Shown here in pieces: positions 46,014 through 55,049 of a stretch of DNA of 64,000 nt. Within the stretch, counting starts at the first letter, position 1, and each line of letters starts with the position of its first letter. The translations under genes were made by a program, and so were the position numbers. The stretch is from Virgibacillus profundi. GTDB lineage: Bacteria > Bacillota > Bacilli > Bacillales > Amphibacillaceae. The notes under the pieces were generated by a model. That model was not told where the DNA came from and searched no databases. It saw only the letters and a program-made list of their open reading frames with translations. The stretch spans positions 675,798-739,797 of the forward strand of contig NZ_NPOA01000001.1 of assembly GCF_002287375.1 (NCBI RefSeq), written 5' to 3'.

Positions 46014-46024
46014 ATAGTTTAAAT

Positions 46025-47920
46025 CTATCTGTTGAGTAAACTTCCTACATAACGCAGTAATTCGTTTGCTGAAATAGAGTTGTAGCCATATTCATCAATC
46101 AGCCTTACAACCACTTCATTAATCTTTTTAAGCTGTGATTCATCTGGTGTTTTTGACGAAGTTGTTATTTTAACTACATCTTTTAAATCTGCAAAAAGTT
46201 TCTTTTGAATCGCTTCCCTTAATCTTTCATGCGAATTATAGTCAAAGCGTTTTCCTTTTCGAGCATAGGCAGATATACGAATGAGGATTTCCTCTCTAAA
46301 TGCTTTTTTTGCATTTTCCGAAATGCCTATTTGCTCCTCAATCGAACGCATTAACTTTTCATCCGGGTTCATCTCTTCACCAGTAAGCGGATCCCTGATT
46401 TTATTTTTATTGCAAAAAGCCTCCACATTATCAAGGTAATTATCCATTAGCGTTTTCGCGGATTCTTCATAGGAATACACAAATGCTTTTTGTATTTCTT
46501 TCTTGGCAATTTCATCATATTCTCTTCTGGCAACAGCAATATAATTCATATACTTTTCCTTGTCTTCCTGTGAAATCGATGGATGCTGATCAAGCCCATC
46601 TTTTAATGACCTTAGTACATCAAGTGCATTAATGGCAGGAACCTCTTTACGAATAATAGTCGAAGAAATTCGATTGATTACATACCTTGGATCAATTCCA
46701 TGCATTCCTTCATCAGAAAACTCCATCTTTAATTCATCCACATCAATCTGGTTATAGCCTTCGACACTTTCCCCATCGTAAAGCCGCATCTTCTTAACAT
46801 TATCAATCCCTTGCTTTTTGGAATCCTCAAGTCTTGTCAGGATTGAAAATATAGCAGCAACCCTAAGTGCATGTGGGGCAATATGAACATGGGCCATATC
46901 ACTTTCCTTGATCATTTTTTCATAAATACGTTCTTCCTGACTCACTCGCAAATTATAAGGAATGGGCATAACAATAATTCTTGAATGAAGTGCTTCATTC
47001 TTTTTATTGGATATAAAAGAGCGGTATTCTGTTTCATTCGTGTGGGCCACGATTAGCTCATCAGCACTGATGAGCGCAAATCTTCCTGCCTTAAAATTCC
47101 CTTCCTGTGTCAAAGATAGCAGATGCCAAAGGAACTTCTCATCACATTTCAGCATTTCCTGAAATTCCATCATTCCGCGGTTTGCTTTATTTAATTCTCC
47201 ATCAAACCGGTATGCACGAGGATCTGATTCCGAACCGAATTCAGCAATGGTTGAAAAGTCTATACTCCCCGTCAAATCAGCAATATCCTGTGACTTTGGG
47301 TCAGAAGGGGTAAATGTCCCAATTCCAACACGTTTATCCTCCGAGAAAAAGATACGTTCAACTTCAACATCTTCAATACGCCCCCCATATTCTTTCTCCA
47401 GTCGCATTGTATTAAGTGGGGACAAGCTTCCCTCAATCCGAATCCCATATTCTCCAGCAAAATCCTCACGTAAATGCTGTGGAATGAGATGAAGCGGATC
47501 TTCATGCATTGGACAGCCTTTAATCGCATAAACTGCTCCATCATCCGTTCTTGAAAATTTCTCGAGGCCACGTTTCAGCATGGTTACAATCGTTGATTTC
47601 CCACCACTTACAGGACCCATTAATAGTAAAACCCGCTTACGAACATCCAGTCGCTTGGCTGCTGGATGAAGGTATTCCTCTACAAGCCTTTCAATTGCAT
47701 CCTCCAACCCAAATATTTCTTCTCCAAAGAAATCATACATCCTCTGTCCATCTCTCTCTGTTAAACCAGAGCTTTTAATCATATTATAAATACGGGAATG
47801 GGCAGTTTGAGCAACTTCGGGCCGCTGTTTCAAAACATCCAAATAATCCGAGAAAGTACCTTCCCACGTCAGCTGTTTTTCTTCTTCTCTATAATTCCTC
47901 ACTTTGTTTAGTATATCCAT
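46025..47920 (-). CDS. prkA: PrkA serine protein kinase / AAA ATPase
   Basis: The 631-residue protein, the same length as Bacillus subtilis PrkA, was first described as a serine kinase and is now also viewed as an AAA-type ATPase/protease active in sporulation. Walker A GPVSGGKST is at residues 102-110. The AAA PrkA domain spans about 20-380 and a C-terminal PrkA domain about 385-631. The start at MDILNK has GGAGGGAG seven bases upstream; 48 further open codons upstream lack a site. Together with YhbH and SpoVR it forms a trio conserved from bacilli to enterobacteria. Confidence 0.96.
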   Translation of the reverse strand: MDILNKVRNYREEEKQLTWEGTFSDYLDVLKQRPEVAQTAHSRIYNMIKSSGLTERDGQRMYDFFGEEIFGLEDAIERLVEEYLHPAAKRLDVRKRVLLLMGPVSGGKSTIVTMLKRGLEKFSRTDDGAVYAIKGCPMHEDPLHLIPQHLREDFAGEYGIRIEGSLSPLNTMRLEKEYGGRIEDVEVERIFFSEDKRVGIGTFTPSDPKSQDIADLTGSIDFSTIAEFGSESDPRAYRFDGELNKANRGMMEFQEMLKCDEKFLWHLLSLTQEGNFKAGRFALISADELIVAHTNETEYRSFISNKKNEALHSRIIVMPIPYNLRVSQEERIYEKMIKESDMAHVHIAPHALRVAAIFSILTRLEDSKKQGIDNVKKMRLYDGESVEGYNQIDVDELKMEFSDEGMHGIDPRYVINRISSTIIRKEVPAINALDVLRSLKDGLDQHPSISQEDKEKYMNYIAVARREYDEIAKKEIQKAFVYSYEESAKTLMDNYLDNVEAFCNKNKIRDPLTGEEMNPDEKLMRSIEEQIGISENAKKAFREEILIRISAYARKGKRFDYNSHERLREAIQKKLFADLKDVVKITTSSKTPDESQLKKINEVVVRLIDEYGYNSISANELLRYVGSLLNR

Positions 47921-48199
47921 AATACTCCCTCCATCTAGGTAGCGGTTTATACATGTTATGCGGAAGTAGTCTTGATCATGCCGGATAGTTTTTTTAGTAA
48001 TATTCCGAGCTATCCTGAATAGAAAAAGATTAGCAAATTTCTCATATGAGAAAGTTTTTACCAAGGGGAAAGTGTACCATAACAGAACTATAACTTTAGA
48101 AGTTTAGTTCTGCTTTTGTGAAAATGGCCATCTGGTTGCTTCACATCTATCCGAAACTGTGTATAATAGAAACCAACAATTAAATGGAGAGTGATATTC

Positions 48200-48682
48200 A
48201 TGGGGAAATCAAAAGCCCTAAAACAACGAGAAAAGTTAGTACGGGAAGGAAAGCTGAATCCGGAAATTGGTCGTAGTCCCTTCTCACAGTTTGATTTAAG
48301 AACACGGAAAACAAAAACGAAAAAAGAACAATTATACAGCGTTAAACATAAGAATCATAATTCCGGAAAATGGGAAGATGATTCTTTTTATTTAGGCAAA
48401 ATTTGTAGGAATAGAGCGTGCCTTTTTAATTTGGGGATAGTTGAGAGATGTAATGGCAATGTTGAGAGATCAGGCATAAAGTTGAGACATATAACGAAAA
48501 AGTTGAGAGATGAAGCAGTAATGTTGAGACACACAACGACAAAGTTGAGAGATACCAAGGAAATGCACAATTATCTCTCAACTTCATGCAGCTTTCTCTC
48601 AACTTCTTCATACGGATTTCTCTCAACATTTACGATTTTCTCTCAAGTCTCATCTAACTTCTCGGCATACTATTCGCAATAA
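48200..48682 (+). CDS. small basic protein whose C-terminus runs into a repeat array
   Basis: The first 65-70 residues (MGKSKALKQREKLVREGKLN, then RTRKTKTKKEQ) form a compact, very basic protein of the kind found as a short hypothetical gene in bacilli. GGAGAG precedes the ATG at 48200. From about residue 80 the frame enters the TTGAGAGA array, and the last 80 residues are translations of that repeat. The original stop seems to be lost, or the array grew into the gene end. The tail is probably not functional. I do not know a function for the conserved part. Confidence 0.6.
   Translation: MGKSKALKQREKLVREGKLNPEIGRSPFSQFDLRTRKTKTKKEQLYSVKHKNHNSGKWEDDSFYLGKICRNRACLFNLGIVERCNGNVERSGIKLRHITKKLRDEAVMLRHTTTKLRDTKEMHNYLSTSCSFLSTSSYGFLSTFTIFSQVSSNFSAYYSQ
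48441..48646. repeat. phased 21-bp TTGAGAGA array, 6 forward then 4 inverted units
   Basis: TTGAGAGA or TTGAGACA starts at 48441, 48462, 48482, 48503, 48524 and 48545. The inverse TCTCTCAA starts at 48574, 48595, 48619 and 48639. Steps are 20, 21 or 24 bp, so this copy is slightly eroded. It overlaps the 3' part of the small basic gene and lies before the convergent TraB-like gene. Confidence 0.93.
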
Positions 48683-48729
48683 AAAACCCCGCCCACTGTC
48701 ACTCAGCAGGAGAGGCCTCATTTCCTTCA

Positions 48730-49896
48730 CTATAGATTTTCAATAAACAAACGAATGACATCTGCTCCACCAATAAATGTTCCGAGTGAGCTTCCTAAGT
48801 TTGCCAAAACAACTACAAGCAGGATGCGGGTTACTTTATTGTTCCAAAACCCCTTCACACTAAAAACATCCTCCATAAGATTTTCAAAATCACCTACATT
48901 AGGCCGTTTTATATAAGCTTGAGTAATTCCGGCAAACCACCCAGCTGCTATCAGCGGATTTAAGGAGGTTATTGGGGCAACTACAAACGCCGTCAGTATA
49001 GTTAGCGGATGCCCTAAGGCAATCGCTGCACCAATTGCTGACATTGATCCATTCCATATCACCCAGCTGATTGTCTGCTGGAGTCCTGCAGATGGATTGG
49101 CATAAAAGGTATATGCAATTAATGCAATAATGATGACAGGGATAGACCAGCCGATTATTTTCGGCACCTTGGATTTAGGAGGTATTTCAGATAAACGCTT
49201 TAAATCATGATCTTTTTTTATCTCCTTAGTAATTCCCGGAACATGGGCTGCACCTAAAACAGCAAGCACTTTATTCCCTGGAGCTTTTTTTATTTTCTGG
49301 GATAAATATTGATCACGTTCATCAATTAATGGAACTTTTAATTTAGGAAAGGATTCTGTGAACTCATTTAGAATAGAGTTAATCGTGTCCTGTGATTTCA
49401 TTTTTTCCAGTTCTTCTTCAGAAATACTTTCTTTACTGAATATACTCGCAATAACCTGCATTAGAAGGATTGCTTTCCCCTTCAGTCCAATCCCGCCCCA
49501 AATACGGGAAAAGGTGGTTTGAATATTTCTGTCAGCTAAGACAAGCTCTGCATCAACCTCTTTAGCAGATTCAATTCCCTGAATCATCTCCTGACCTGGA
49601 TTAATATTGAATTGTTTCGCCATCCGTTTTTGAAAAGAGGATATAGCAAGATTCATTAAAAGCAGTGAAGCTTTCTTTTCTTTAATAACCTTAAAGATAT
49701 CCATATCCTTCCACTTACTGCCTTCCGTGATGGATTGATACCTTTGCTCATCCAATTCGACGCAAACTGAATCAGGCTTTTCTGCTTCAATAACTTCCTT
49801 TACCTGTGCTGCACTGTGTTTAGAAACGTGGGCCGTCCCGATAAGTATTAATTCCTTACCATCCATATGTATTCTAGTAATATTTTCTTCTGACAT
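48730..49896 (-). CDS. TraB/PrgY-like membrane protein
   Basis: This 388-residue protein of the TraB family begins with LILIGTAHVSKHSA at about residue 14, a GTAHVS motif, and has SVCVELDEQRY near 43. These histidine and glutamate motifs resemble Tiki/TraB-type metalloproteases. VLAVLGAAHVPGI near 213 is a second His motif. Three or four helices fill residues 250-388. Enterococcal members shut down pheromone signalling, but chromosomal members have no known role. GGAAGG precedes the ATG. Confidence 0.85.
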   Translation of the reverse strand: MSEENITRIHMDGKELILIGTAHVSKHSAAQVKEVIEAEKPDSVCVELDEQRYQSITEGSKWKDMDIFKVIKEKKASLLLMNLAISSFQKRMAKQFNINPGQEMIQGIESAKEVDAELVLADRNIQTTFSRIWGGIGLKGKAILLMQVIASIFSKESISEEELEKMKSQDTINSILNEFTESFPKLKVPLIDERDQYLSQKIKKAPGNKVLAVLGAAHVPGITKEIKKDHDLKRLSEIPPKSKVPKIIGWSIPVIIIALIAYTFYANPSAGLQQTISWVIWNGSMSAIGAAIALGHPLTILTAFVVAPITSLNPLIAAGWFAGITQAYIKRPNVGDFENLMEDVFSVKGFWNNKVTRILLVVVLANLGSSLGTFIGGADVIRLFIENL

Positions 49897-49910
49897 AACT
49901 ACCTTCCTTT

Positions 49911-49957
49911 TAAAAACAAGCTTGGCTTATTGCCAAGAACTAATGACTCAAGCCTTA
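49911..49957 (-). repeat. degenerate fourth copy of the hairpin repeat element
   Basis: On the minus strand it reads AAGGCTTGAGTCATTAG, then TTCTTGGCAATAAGCCAAGC. This follows the hairpin part of the copy at 53925-53966 with several changes. The hairpin CTTGGC/GCCAAG is kept. Confidence 0.45.
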
Positions 49958-50046
49958 TCGTTAATTATACTTCATACAGCGGAAATTTTATACTGTCAAA
50001 GCGTTGAGCGGAAAAAACTACGTTCAAGCAAGTTGTTTGGGCTGTA

Positions 50047-50165
50047 TATCAGCGGTTTGGCTCATGGTATCAGCGGTCAGCGGGATCTCACCGTGTATCA
50101 GCGCTTTCGGTCACTGTATCAGCGCTAATGATGATTCTATCAGCCCAAAACTGCTTTTTATCAGC
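50047..50165. repeat. phased 21-bp TATCAGC array of six units
   Basis: TATCAGC starts at 50047, 50068, 50096, 50117, 50138 and 50159. Steps are 21, 28, 21, 21 and 21 bp. All units have one orientation; spacers are not alike except for GCGG or GCGC right after the motif in the first four. It fills most of the gap between the TraB-like and SNF2 genes. Confidence 0.9.
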
Positions 50166-50212
50166 AAACCCCCGCTTGGACGCCCGTTTAATTTTTGCCT
50201 GGAATAACTTCC

Positions 50213-53200
50213 TCATTCAAGCGTTAATATTTCCCGTATATCTTCTTCGTTAAGTGAAGTATTTGCCTTCTCTGCCGGATCAATAATCTCTTCAATTAAA
50301 TGTCTCTTCTTCTCTTGTAATTCATTTATTTTCCCTTCGATTGTTCCACGGGAGATAAGTTTGATAACCTGGACAACATTTTTCTGACCAATACGGTGTG
50401 CACGATCAGCAGCTTGCTCCTCGACCGCGGGATTCCACCAGAGGTCATAAAGAATAACTGTATCGGCGCCTGTCAAATTAAGTCCGGTACCACCTGCCTT
50501 CAGGGAAATTAGAAACAGATCACGTTCGCCTTCATTGAATCGATTACAGATTTCCACACGCTCTTCTGAAGGAGTTTGTCCATCAAGATAAAAATAGTTA
50601 TCCCCTTGAATAGTCAGTTCTCTGCCGATAATTTCAAGCATTCCCGTAAACTGGGAGAAAATAAGCACCCTTCTTCCGGACAGCTTTGATTCTTCTATAA
50701 TTTCCAGCAGCTGCTCAAATTTTGCTGAACTTCCTTTATAGCCATCCACAAACAATGCCGGGTGACAGCAAATTTGCCGTAATCGGGTGAGCCCGGCAAG
50801 GATACGGATTTTATTTTTCTGAAATGTATCTTTATCCAAATGCTTTAACGTGTCATATTTTAATTTTGCCAAATAGGCAGCATATAGCTCCTTTTGATCC
50901 TTAAGCAATTCTACTGATTCCATAGTCTCAATTTTTTCCGGTAGCTCTGAAAGGACATTCTTCTTTAACCGCCGAAGTAAAAATGGGCGAATTCTCCTTG
51001 CAATTTTATCCCGTGTCAGGTTACTATATTCCTTTAATCCCTGGAATAATTCAGGGAAAACAACGTGGAAGATGGACCAAAGCTCTTCAAGTGCGTTTTC
51101 AACAGGGGTTCCAGTCAGCGCAAACCGATAATCTGCTTCGATTCGTTTCACAGCCCTTGCTGTTTGTGTAATGGGATTTTTGAAGACTTGAGCCTCATCA
51201 AAAAATACCGTGTGAAAATATTGCTTTTCAAACCATTTTATATCTTTACGCAGTAATGGGTAGGATGTAATAACAACATCCATCCCCATTACTTCCTTCT
51301 GTAAATGAATCCGATCTGTCTTATTTCCGTCGACTATGGCAGCTCGTATATCCGGTGTGAATTTCTTGATTTCATTCAGCCAATTATATGTCAATGAGGA
51401 TGGACAAACGATGAGAACGGGAAGCTTCCTTTTACGGATATCTTTGAGTTCTGAGTGAATGAATGCAATACTCTGCAGTGTCTTACCAAGTCCCATGTCA
51501 TCAGCTAAAATCCCGCCAAATTTATAAGCAGCAAGTGTTTTCATCCATTGAAAACCCTGCTTTTGATAGTCTCGCAGTATGTGCTCCAAACTACCGGGGA
51601 CTTCGAACTCCATTTTATCCGGATGTTGAATGTTATCCAGAAAATGACGAAACGATTCCTCAAACGTGAGTAAATTATGGTCATTAACTGTTTCAAGCAG
51701 ACGGATCCCTCTTACAATAGGTACATTCAATCCCTCTTCCAGATTCTCATCCTGTGCTGGAACAGCATTTAAGAAACGTCTGATCTCTTCAAATTCTCTT
51801 GTCTCCAGGGAGAGTAGCGAACCACTTTGCAAACGGTAAAACTTGCGCTTTTCCTCAATAGCTAATAATACTTCCTTGATCTGCTTTTCCGGAATACCAT
51901 CCATTTCAAATTTAAATTCCAGCCAATTGGTTCGTTCCTTTTTCACTTTCACACGTATCTTTGGAAAGATGCTTTTTTTCAGGATTCGGGTCCTCACTGC
52001 TGTAGTTGCATAGATTTGAACAAGCTTCTGAAGCTTTGGTACGATATGATATAAAAACTGATACTCTAGCTCCTCATTATGCAAAAAGTACCCGCCCTCT
52101 GTTTTAGCAAAAGAGCCAGTCTCCATTAATTCAAGGATTTCTTCTTCCTTTTCCATATCTCTAATAAGCTTAGAATACGCTTTGGATTCCTGACTTTCCA
52201 ACGGATTTATCAGACTATTTTCATAGTGGAATTCGAGTCCTGCAAGCAATCGATTGTTCACACGATCCAAATATAGCTTAGCGATTAATGGGGTTTTTAT
52301 AAAACTTTTGGAGATCTCCCCGGACAGCTGAACATCTCCTAACTTTTTCAAGCCTTTTGCTACATTATCCAAAAAATAATCCAGCTGTTCCTTAGGAATT
52401 GGTACTTGATTTATTTTTGAACCCTCTAACATTTGCTTTAAATCTGACAGACGCTTACAGTCCTCATTTTCAAGCTCATGTATTTTTCCGCCGGAGAGAA
52501 CAGATTGATAGGAATTTAAAACAACCACCTGATTTAGACCTTTGACTTTCAACTGATACCCGTGCCCGTTGTTTGCAGCTTCAAAGGAAAACTGTAAAGG
52601 GAGCGTTTCGTTTGAAAATATCAGACCATCAAATGTATTTCCACCATACTCCAGCTTCACCATTGGAGTTTGCTCAAGCAATGGTGCGAGCTGTTCCCAG
52701 GAAGAAGGTGGAATGAACAAGCTATGATCATTTATATAGTTGGGTTTATCCTGTAATGCATCCATATAGACTTTCTCATCGTGCGCAACTTTTATGAGCT
52801 GCCCAATGGTGGCATTTGTTTCTTTAGAAAAGCAATGAAGATTTGGATCATATGTGAATCGATCAGTAAGTACACTTGGTTTCCCCACTTTAACTTGTTC
52901 CAGGAACTCCCGGACATCCCATACAATAGTAGAATTAACTTCCATTTCCAGCCCCAGCATGTGCAACTCTTTTCCTAACATGAATGGTTTGCATGTAAAC
53001 ACTACATCCAGCACTTCCCTATCTTCAAAGTGAAGCTGATGACCACTTGAGCGTTTAGACTGATCATTAAAAAGTGTCAGCAGATCTTTAGTCAGTTTCG
53101 GATTTTCACCTGATACTTCCTGTTTTCGTTGTTTATCGTAAATCAGTGATAAAACGGCTGCAATATGCTGACAATCATTTTTATACGACGCCAGTTTCGG

Positions 53201-53407
53201 ACAGCTGCATGACGTGCTAAAGCTCCCATCTGTCTCTTTATCAATCGTGACATGAAAATCCTCTTTCCCTTTTACGGTTGCTTCACATCGATTGGGGCTA
53301 TATTTTTCAACGATTACTTTATTGGAATGATAAAAAGACTCGCCTCTTTTATAGGAGACAGAACCGCACATTTCTTTAATTTTCTTGTGACTTAATTTAA
53401 TTTTCAA
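50213..53407 (-). CDS. SWIM zinc finger and SNF2 family DNA/RNA helicase
   Basis: The 1064-residue protein has an N-terminal SWIM zinc finger, with CSCPKL and CQHIAAVL near residues 68-85. The SNF2-associated bacterial region spans about 100-580. The helicase core has DDMGLGKT (motif I) near 635, FFDEAQVFKN (motif II, DEAQ for DEAH) near 745, LTGTPVEN (motif III), and DRAHRIGQ (motif VI) near 1005. It is a HepA/RapA-like or chromatin-remodeller-like ATPase without a known target. Start is TTG with AGGAG upstream. It is monocistronic. Confidence 0.92.
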   Translation of the reverse strand: MKIKLSHKKIKEMCGSVSYKRGESFYHSNKVIVEKYSPNRCEATVKGKEDFHVTIDKETDGSFSTSCSCPKLASYKNDCQHIAAVLSLIYDKQRKQEVSGENPKLTKDLLTLFNDQSKRSSGHQLHFEDREVLDVVFTCKPFMLGKELHMLGLEMEVNSTIVWDVREFLEQVKVGKPSVLTDRFTYDPNLHCFSKETNATIGQLIKVAHDEKVYMDALQDKPNYINDHSLFIPPSSWEQLAPLLEQTPMVKLEYGGNTFDGLIFSNETLPLQFSFEAANNGHGYQLKVKGLNQVVVLNSYQSVLSGGKIHELENEDCKRLSDLKQMLEGSKINQVPIPKEQLDYFLDNVAKGLKKLGDVQLSGEISKSFIKTPLIAKLYLDRVNNRLLAGLEFHYENSLINPLESQESKAYSKLIRDMEKEEEILELMETGSFAKTEGGYFLHNEELEYQFLYHIVPKLQKLVQIYATTAVRTRILKKSIFPKIRVKVKKERTNWLEFKFEMDGIPEKQIKEVLLAIEEKRKFYRLQSGSLLSLETREFEEIRRFLNAVPAQDENLEEGLNVPIVRGIRLLETVNDHNLLTFEESFRHFLDNIQHPDKMEFEVPGSLEHILRDYQKQGFQWMKTLAAYKFGGILADDMGLGKTLQSIAFIHSELKDIRKRKLPVLIVCPSSLTYNWLNEIKKFTPDIRAAIVDGNKTDRIHLQKEVMGMDVVITSYPLLRKDIKWFEKQYFHTVFFDEAQVFKNPITQTARAVKRIEADYRFALTGTPVENALEELWSIFHVVFPELFQGLKEYSNLTRDKIARRIRPFLLRRLKKNVLSELPEKIETMESVELLKDQKELYAAYLAKLKYDTLKHLDKDTFQKNKIRILAGLTRLRQICCHPALFVDGYKGSSAKFEQLLEIIEESKLSGRRVLIFSQFTGMLEIIGRELTIQGDNYFYLDGQTPSEERVEICNRFNEGERDLFLISLKAGGTGLNLTGADTVILYDLWWNPAVEEQAADRAHRIGQKNVVQVIKLISRGTIEGKINELQEKKRHLIEEIIDPAEKANTSLNEEDIREILTLE

Positions 53408-53626
53408 AAGTCCTGCTCCTTCCTGAGGATTTCATTATGTACTCTTTTAGAAAATGAAATAATATAGATTTTATGTTTAGAAGTTTTGACTTTCCAGTTT
53501 ACTTTCTTAAATAACTGTAATTATTTAGATTGTATCACAGAATAGACATGTTAAATAAAACCTGACTTTGAAAACGGATACAATTCCGAGCTTAATAGTC
53601 AGAATTATTTTATTTTATAAAAATCA

Positions 53627-53655
53627 TTGACTTCTCTTCATTTTCAATCTAGACT
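53627..53655 (+). promoter_or_regulatory. promoter of the met operon
   Basis: TTGACT (53627-53632) and TAGACT (53650-53655) are 17 bp apart, about 40 bp before the riboswitch. The rest of the 616-bp gap 53408-54023 upstream of this point shows nothing recognisable. Confidence 0.6.
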
Positions 53656-53695
53656 TACATTTAATCTTAAAAAAATCGAATAGCAATACATCATT

Positions 53696-53870
53696 TTCTT
53701 ATCAAGAGAGATTGAGGGACAGGCCCTAAGACATCTCGGCAACAGATTCTATATCGGAATACTGTGCTAATTCCTGCAAATGCAAGTAGCATTTGAAAGA
53801 TGAGAATGAGATGGCTTCTTACATAGAATCCTTCTTTTTCTTATATCCAAGAAAAAGAGGGATTTTTTTA
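53696..53870 (+). promoter_or_regulatory. SAM-I (S-box) riboswitch with terminator
   Basis: CTTATCAAGAGAGATTGAGG, then GAC and GGCCCTAAGACATCTCGGCAAC, and later TGTGCTAATTCCTGC are the conserved S-box blocks. P1 closes with GATGAG near 53800. The terminator follows: AATCCTTCTTTTTCTT pairs with AAGAAAAAGAGGGATT and a T run ends near 53870. SAM would stabilise the aptamer and allow termination, so metNIQ is expressed when SAM is low. Confidence 0.96.
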
Positions 53871-53894
53871 TTTACACTGATAGTAAAGTATAAC

Positions 53895-53966
53895 TTTTTT
53901 AGGAAATCAGTATAAGTGTAACTAAGGCTTTCGCCATTAAGGCTTGGCGATAAGCCAAGTTTTCTA
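53895..53966 (+). repeat. hairpin repeat element, copy 2, in the metN leader
   Basis: The left 30 bp are identical to copy 1 at 39151. The right part has GGCTTTCGCC and then CTTGGCGATAAGCCAAG, two small hairpins, and ends in TTTTCTA. It sits after the S-box terminator and 57 bp before metN, so it is part of every full-length met mRNA. Confidence 0.88.
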
Positions 53967-54023
53967 AGGAAATAAATTTGATGGTGTTAAACAGAATTTC
54001 AGTAGACTTCAGGAGGTCAGCAT

Positions 54024-55049
54024 ATGATTGAATTTAAAGATGTGTCCAAGACATTTAGCCTTGGAAAACGAGATGTTCACGCAGTTAAAAATGTATCCTT
54101 ATCCATCAGTAAAGGAGAAATATTCGGGATCATTGGCTTCAGTGGTGCAGGAAAAAGCACACTGCTCCGCCTGGTGAACATGCTTGAGCGGCCGACTTCC
54201 GGAACCATCTTCATCCAGGATATTGATGTTAGTAAACTGTCTTCAAAAGATTTACGGACTAGAAGGCGCAATATCGGCATGATCTTTCAAAACTTTAACC
54301 TGTTCAACTCACGTACTGTTGCTGGAAACATTGCCTATCCATTGAAATTGGCTGGTACGCCCAAAAGGGAAATTAATAAACGTGTGAAGGAATTATTGAA
54401 CTTTGTAGGACTTGCAGATAAGGAAAAGGATTTCCCTGATCAATTATCAGGCGGACAAAAGCAGCGTGTCGGAATTGCACGGGCACTTGCCACTTCTCCG
54501 GATATTCTTATCTGTGATGAAGCAACTTCAGCGCTTGACCCTGATACAACTGCTGATATTTTAAAACTACTGAAGAAAGTAAATCGGGATTTAGGGATCA
54601 CGATATTATTAATCACACACGAAATGCATGTCATCCAATCCATTTGTGACAAAGTAGCTGTTATGGAAGATGGAGAAGTCATTGAAGACGGAAATGTATT
54701 TGAAACATTCACTGACCCACAGCATGAAACAACACAGCGATTCATCCACTCTGTACAAAGTGACCTGCCATCCAAACAAATTTTAAAGGAATGGCGCTCT
54801 AGTGGGGGCGGGAAGTTGTATCGTGTCATATTTAAAGGGGATGCAACGAATGACCCGGTCCTTTCAACAATTACCAAAAAACATGATGTTGATTTCAATA
54901 TCGTTTACGGTGCAGTGAGAGAATTACAGGAAAAACTGTTTGGAAATCTGATTGTTTCGTTTACCGGTGATGCATCAGCAGTGCAAAACGTACTGAATGA
55001 GCTTAACACAATTGTAGAACTTGAGGAGGTCATTGAAAATGAAGGTTGA
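54024..55049 (+). CDS. metN: methionine ABC transporter ATP-binding protein
   Basis: The 341-residue ATPase, the same length as Bacillus subtilis MetN, has Walker A GFSGAGKST at residues 38-46. The Q-loop is in IGMIFQNFNLF, the signature LSGGQKQRVGIARAL near 140, Walker B LICDEATSALDP near 162 and the H-loop ITHEMHV. A NIL domain at about 265-341 binds methionine and inhibits transport in this family. GGAGG precedes the ATG. It is first in metN-metI-metQ-M20 peptidase under the SAM riboswitch. Confidence 0.96.
   Translation: MIEFKDVSKTFSLGKRDVHAVKNVSLSISKGEIFGIIGFSGAGKSTLLRLVNMLERPTSGTIFIQDIDVSKLSSKDLRTRRRNIGMIFQNFNLFNSRTVAGNIAYPLKLAGTPKREINKRVKELLNFVGLADKEKDFPDQLSGGQKQRVGIARALATSPDILICDEATSALDPDTTADILKLLKKVNRDLGITILLITHEMHVIQSICDKVAVMEDGEVIEDGNVFETFTDPQHETTQRFIHSVQSDLPSKQILKEWRSSGGGKLYRVIFKGDATNDPVLSTITKKHDVDFNIVYGAVRELQEKLFGNLIVSFTGDASAVQNVLNELNTIVELEEVIENEG

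Noticed and set aside
48730-49896. TraB-like gene considered as a sign of a conjugative plasmid
   Set aside because: No transfer, replication or partition genes are nearby, and chromosomal TraB-family membrane proteins are common in bacilli.
49922-50207. Two overlapping plus-strand ORFs of 67-68 residues with ISA- and YQR-type repeats
   Set aside because: They are translations of the TATCAGC array, with no proper ribosome binding site.
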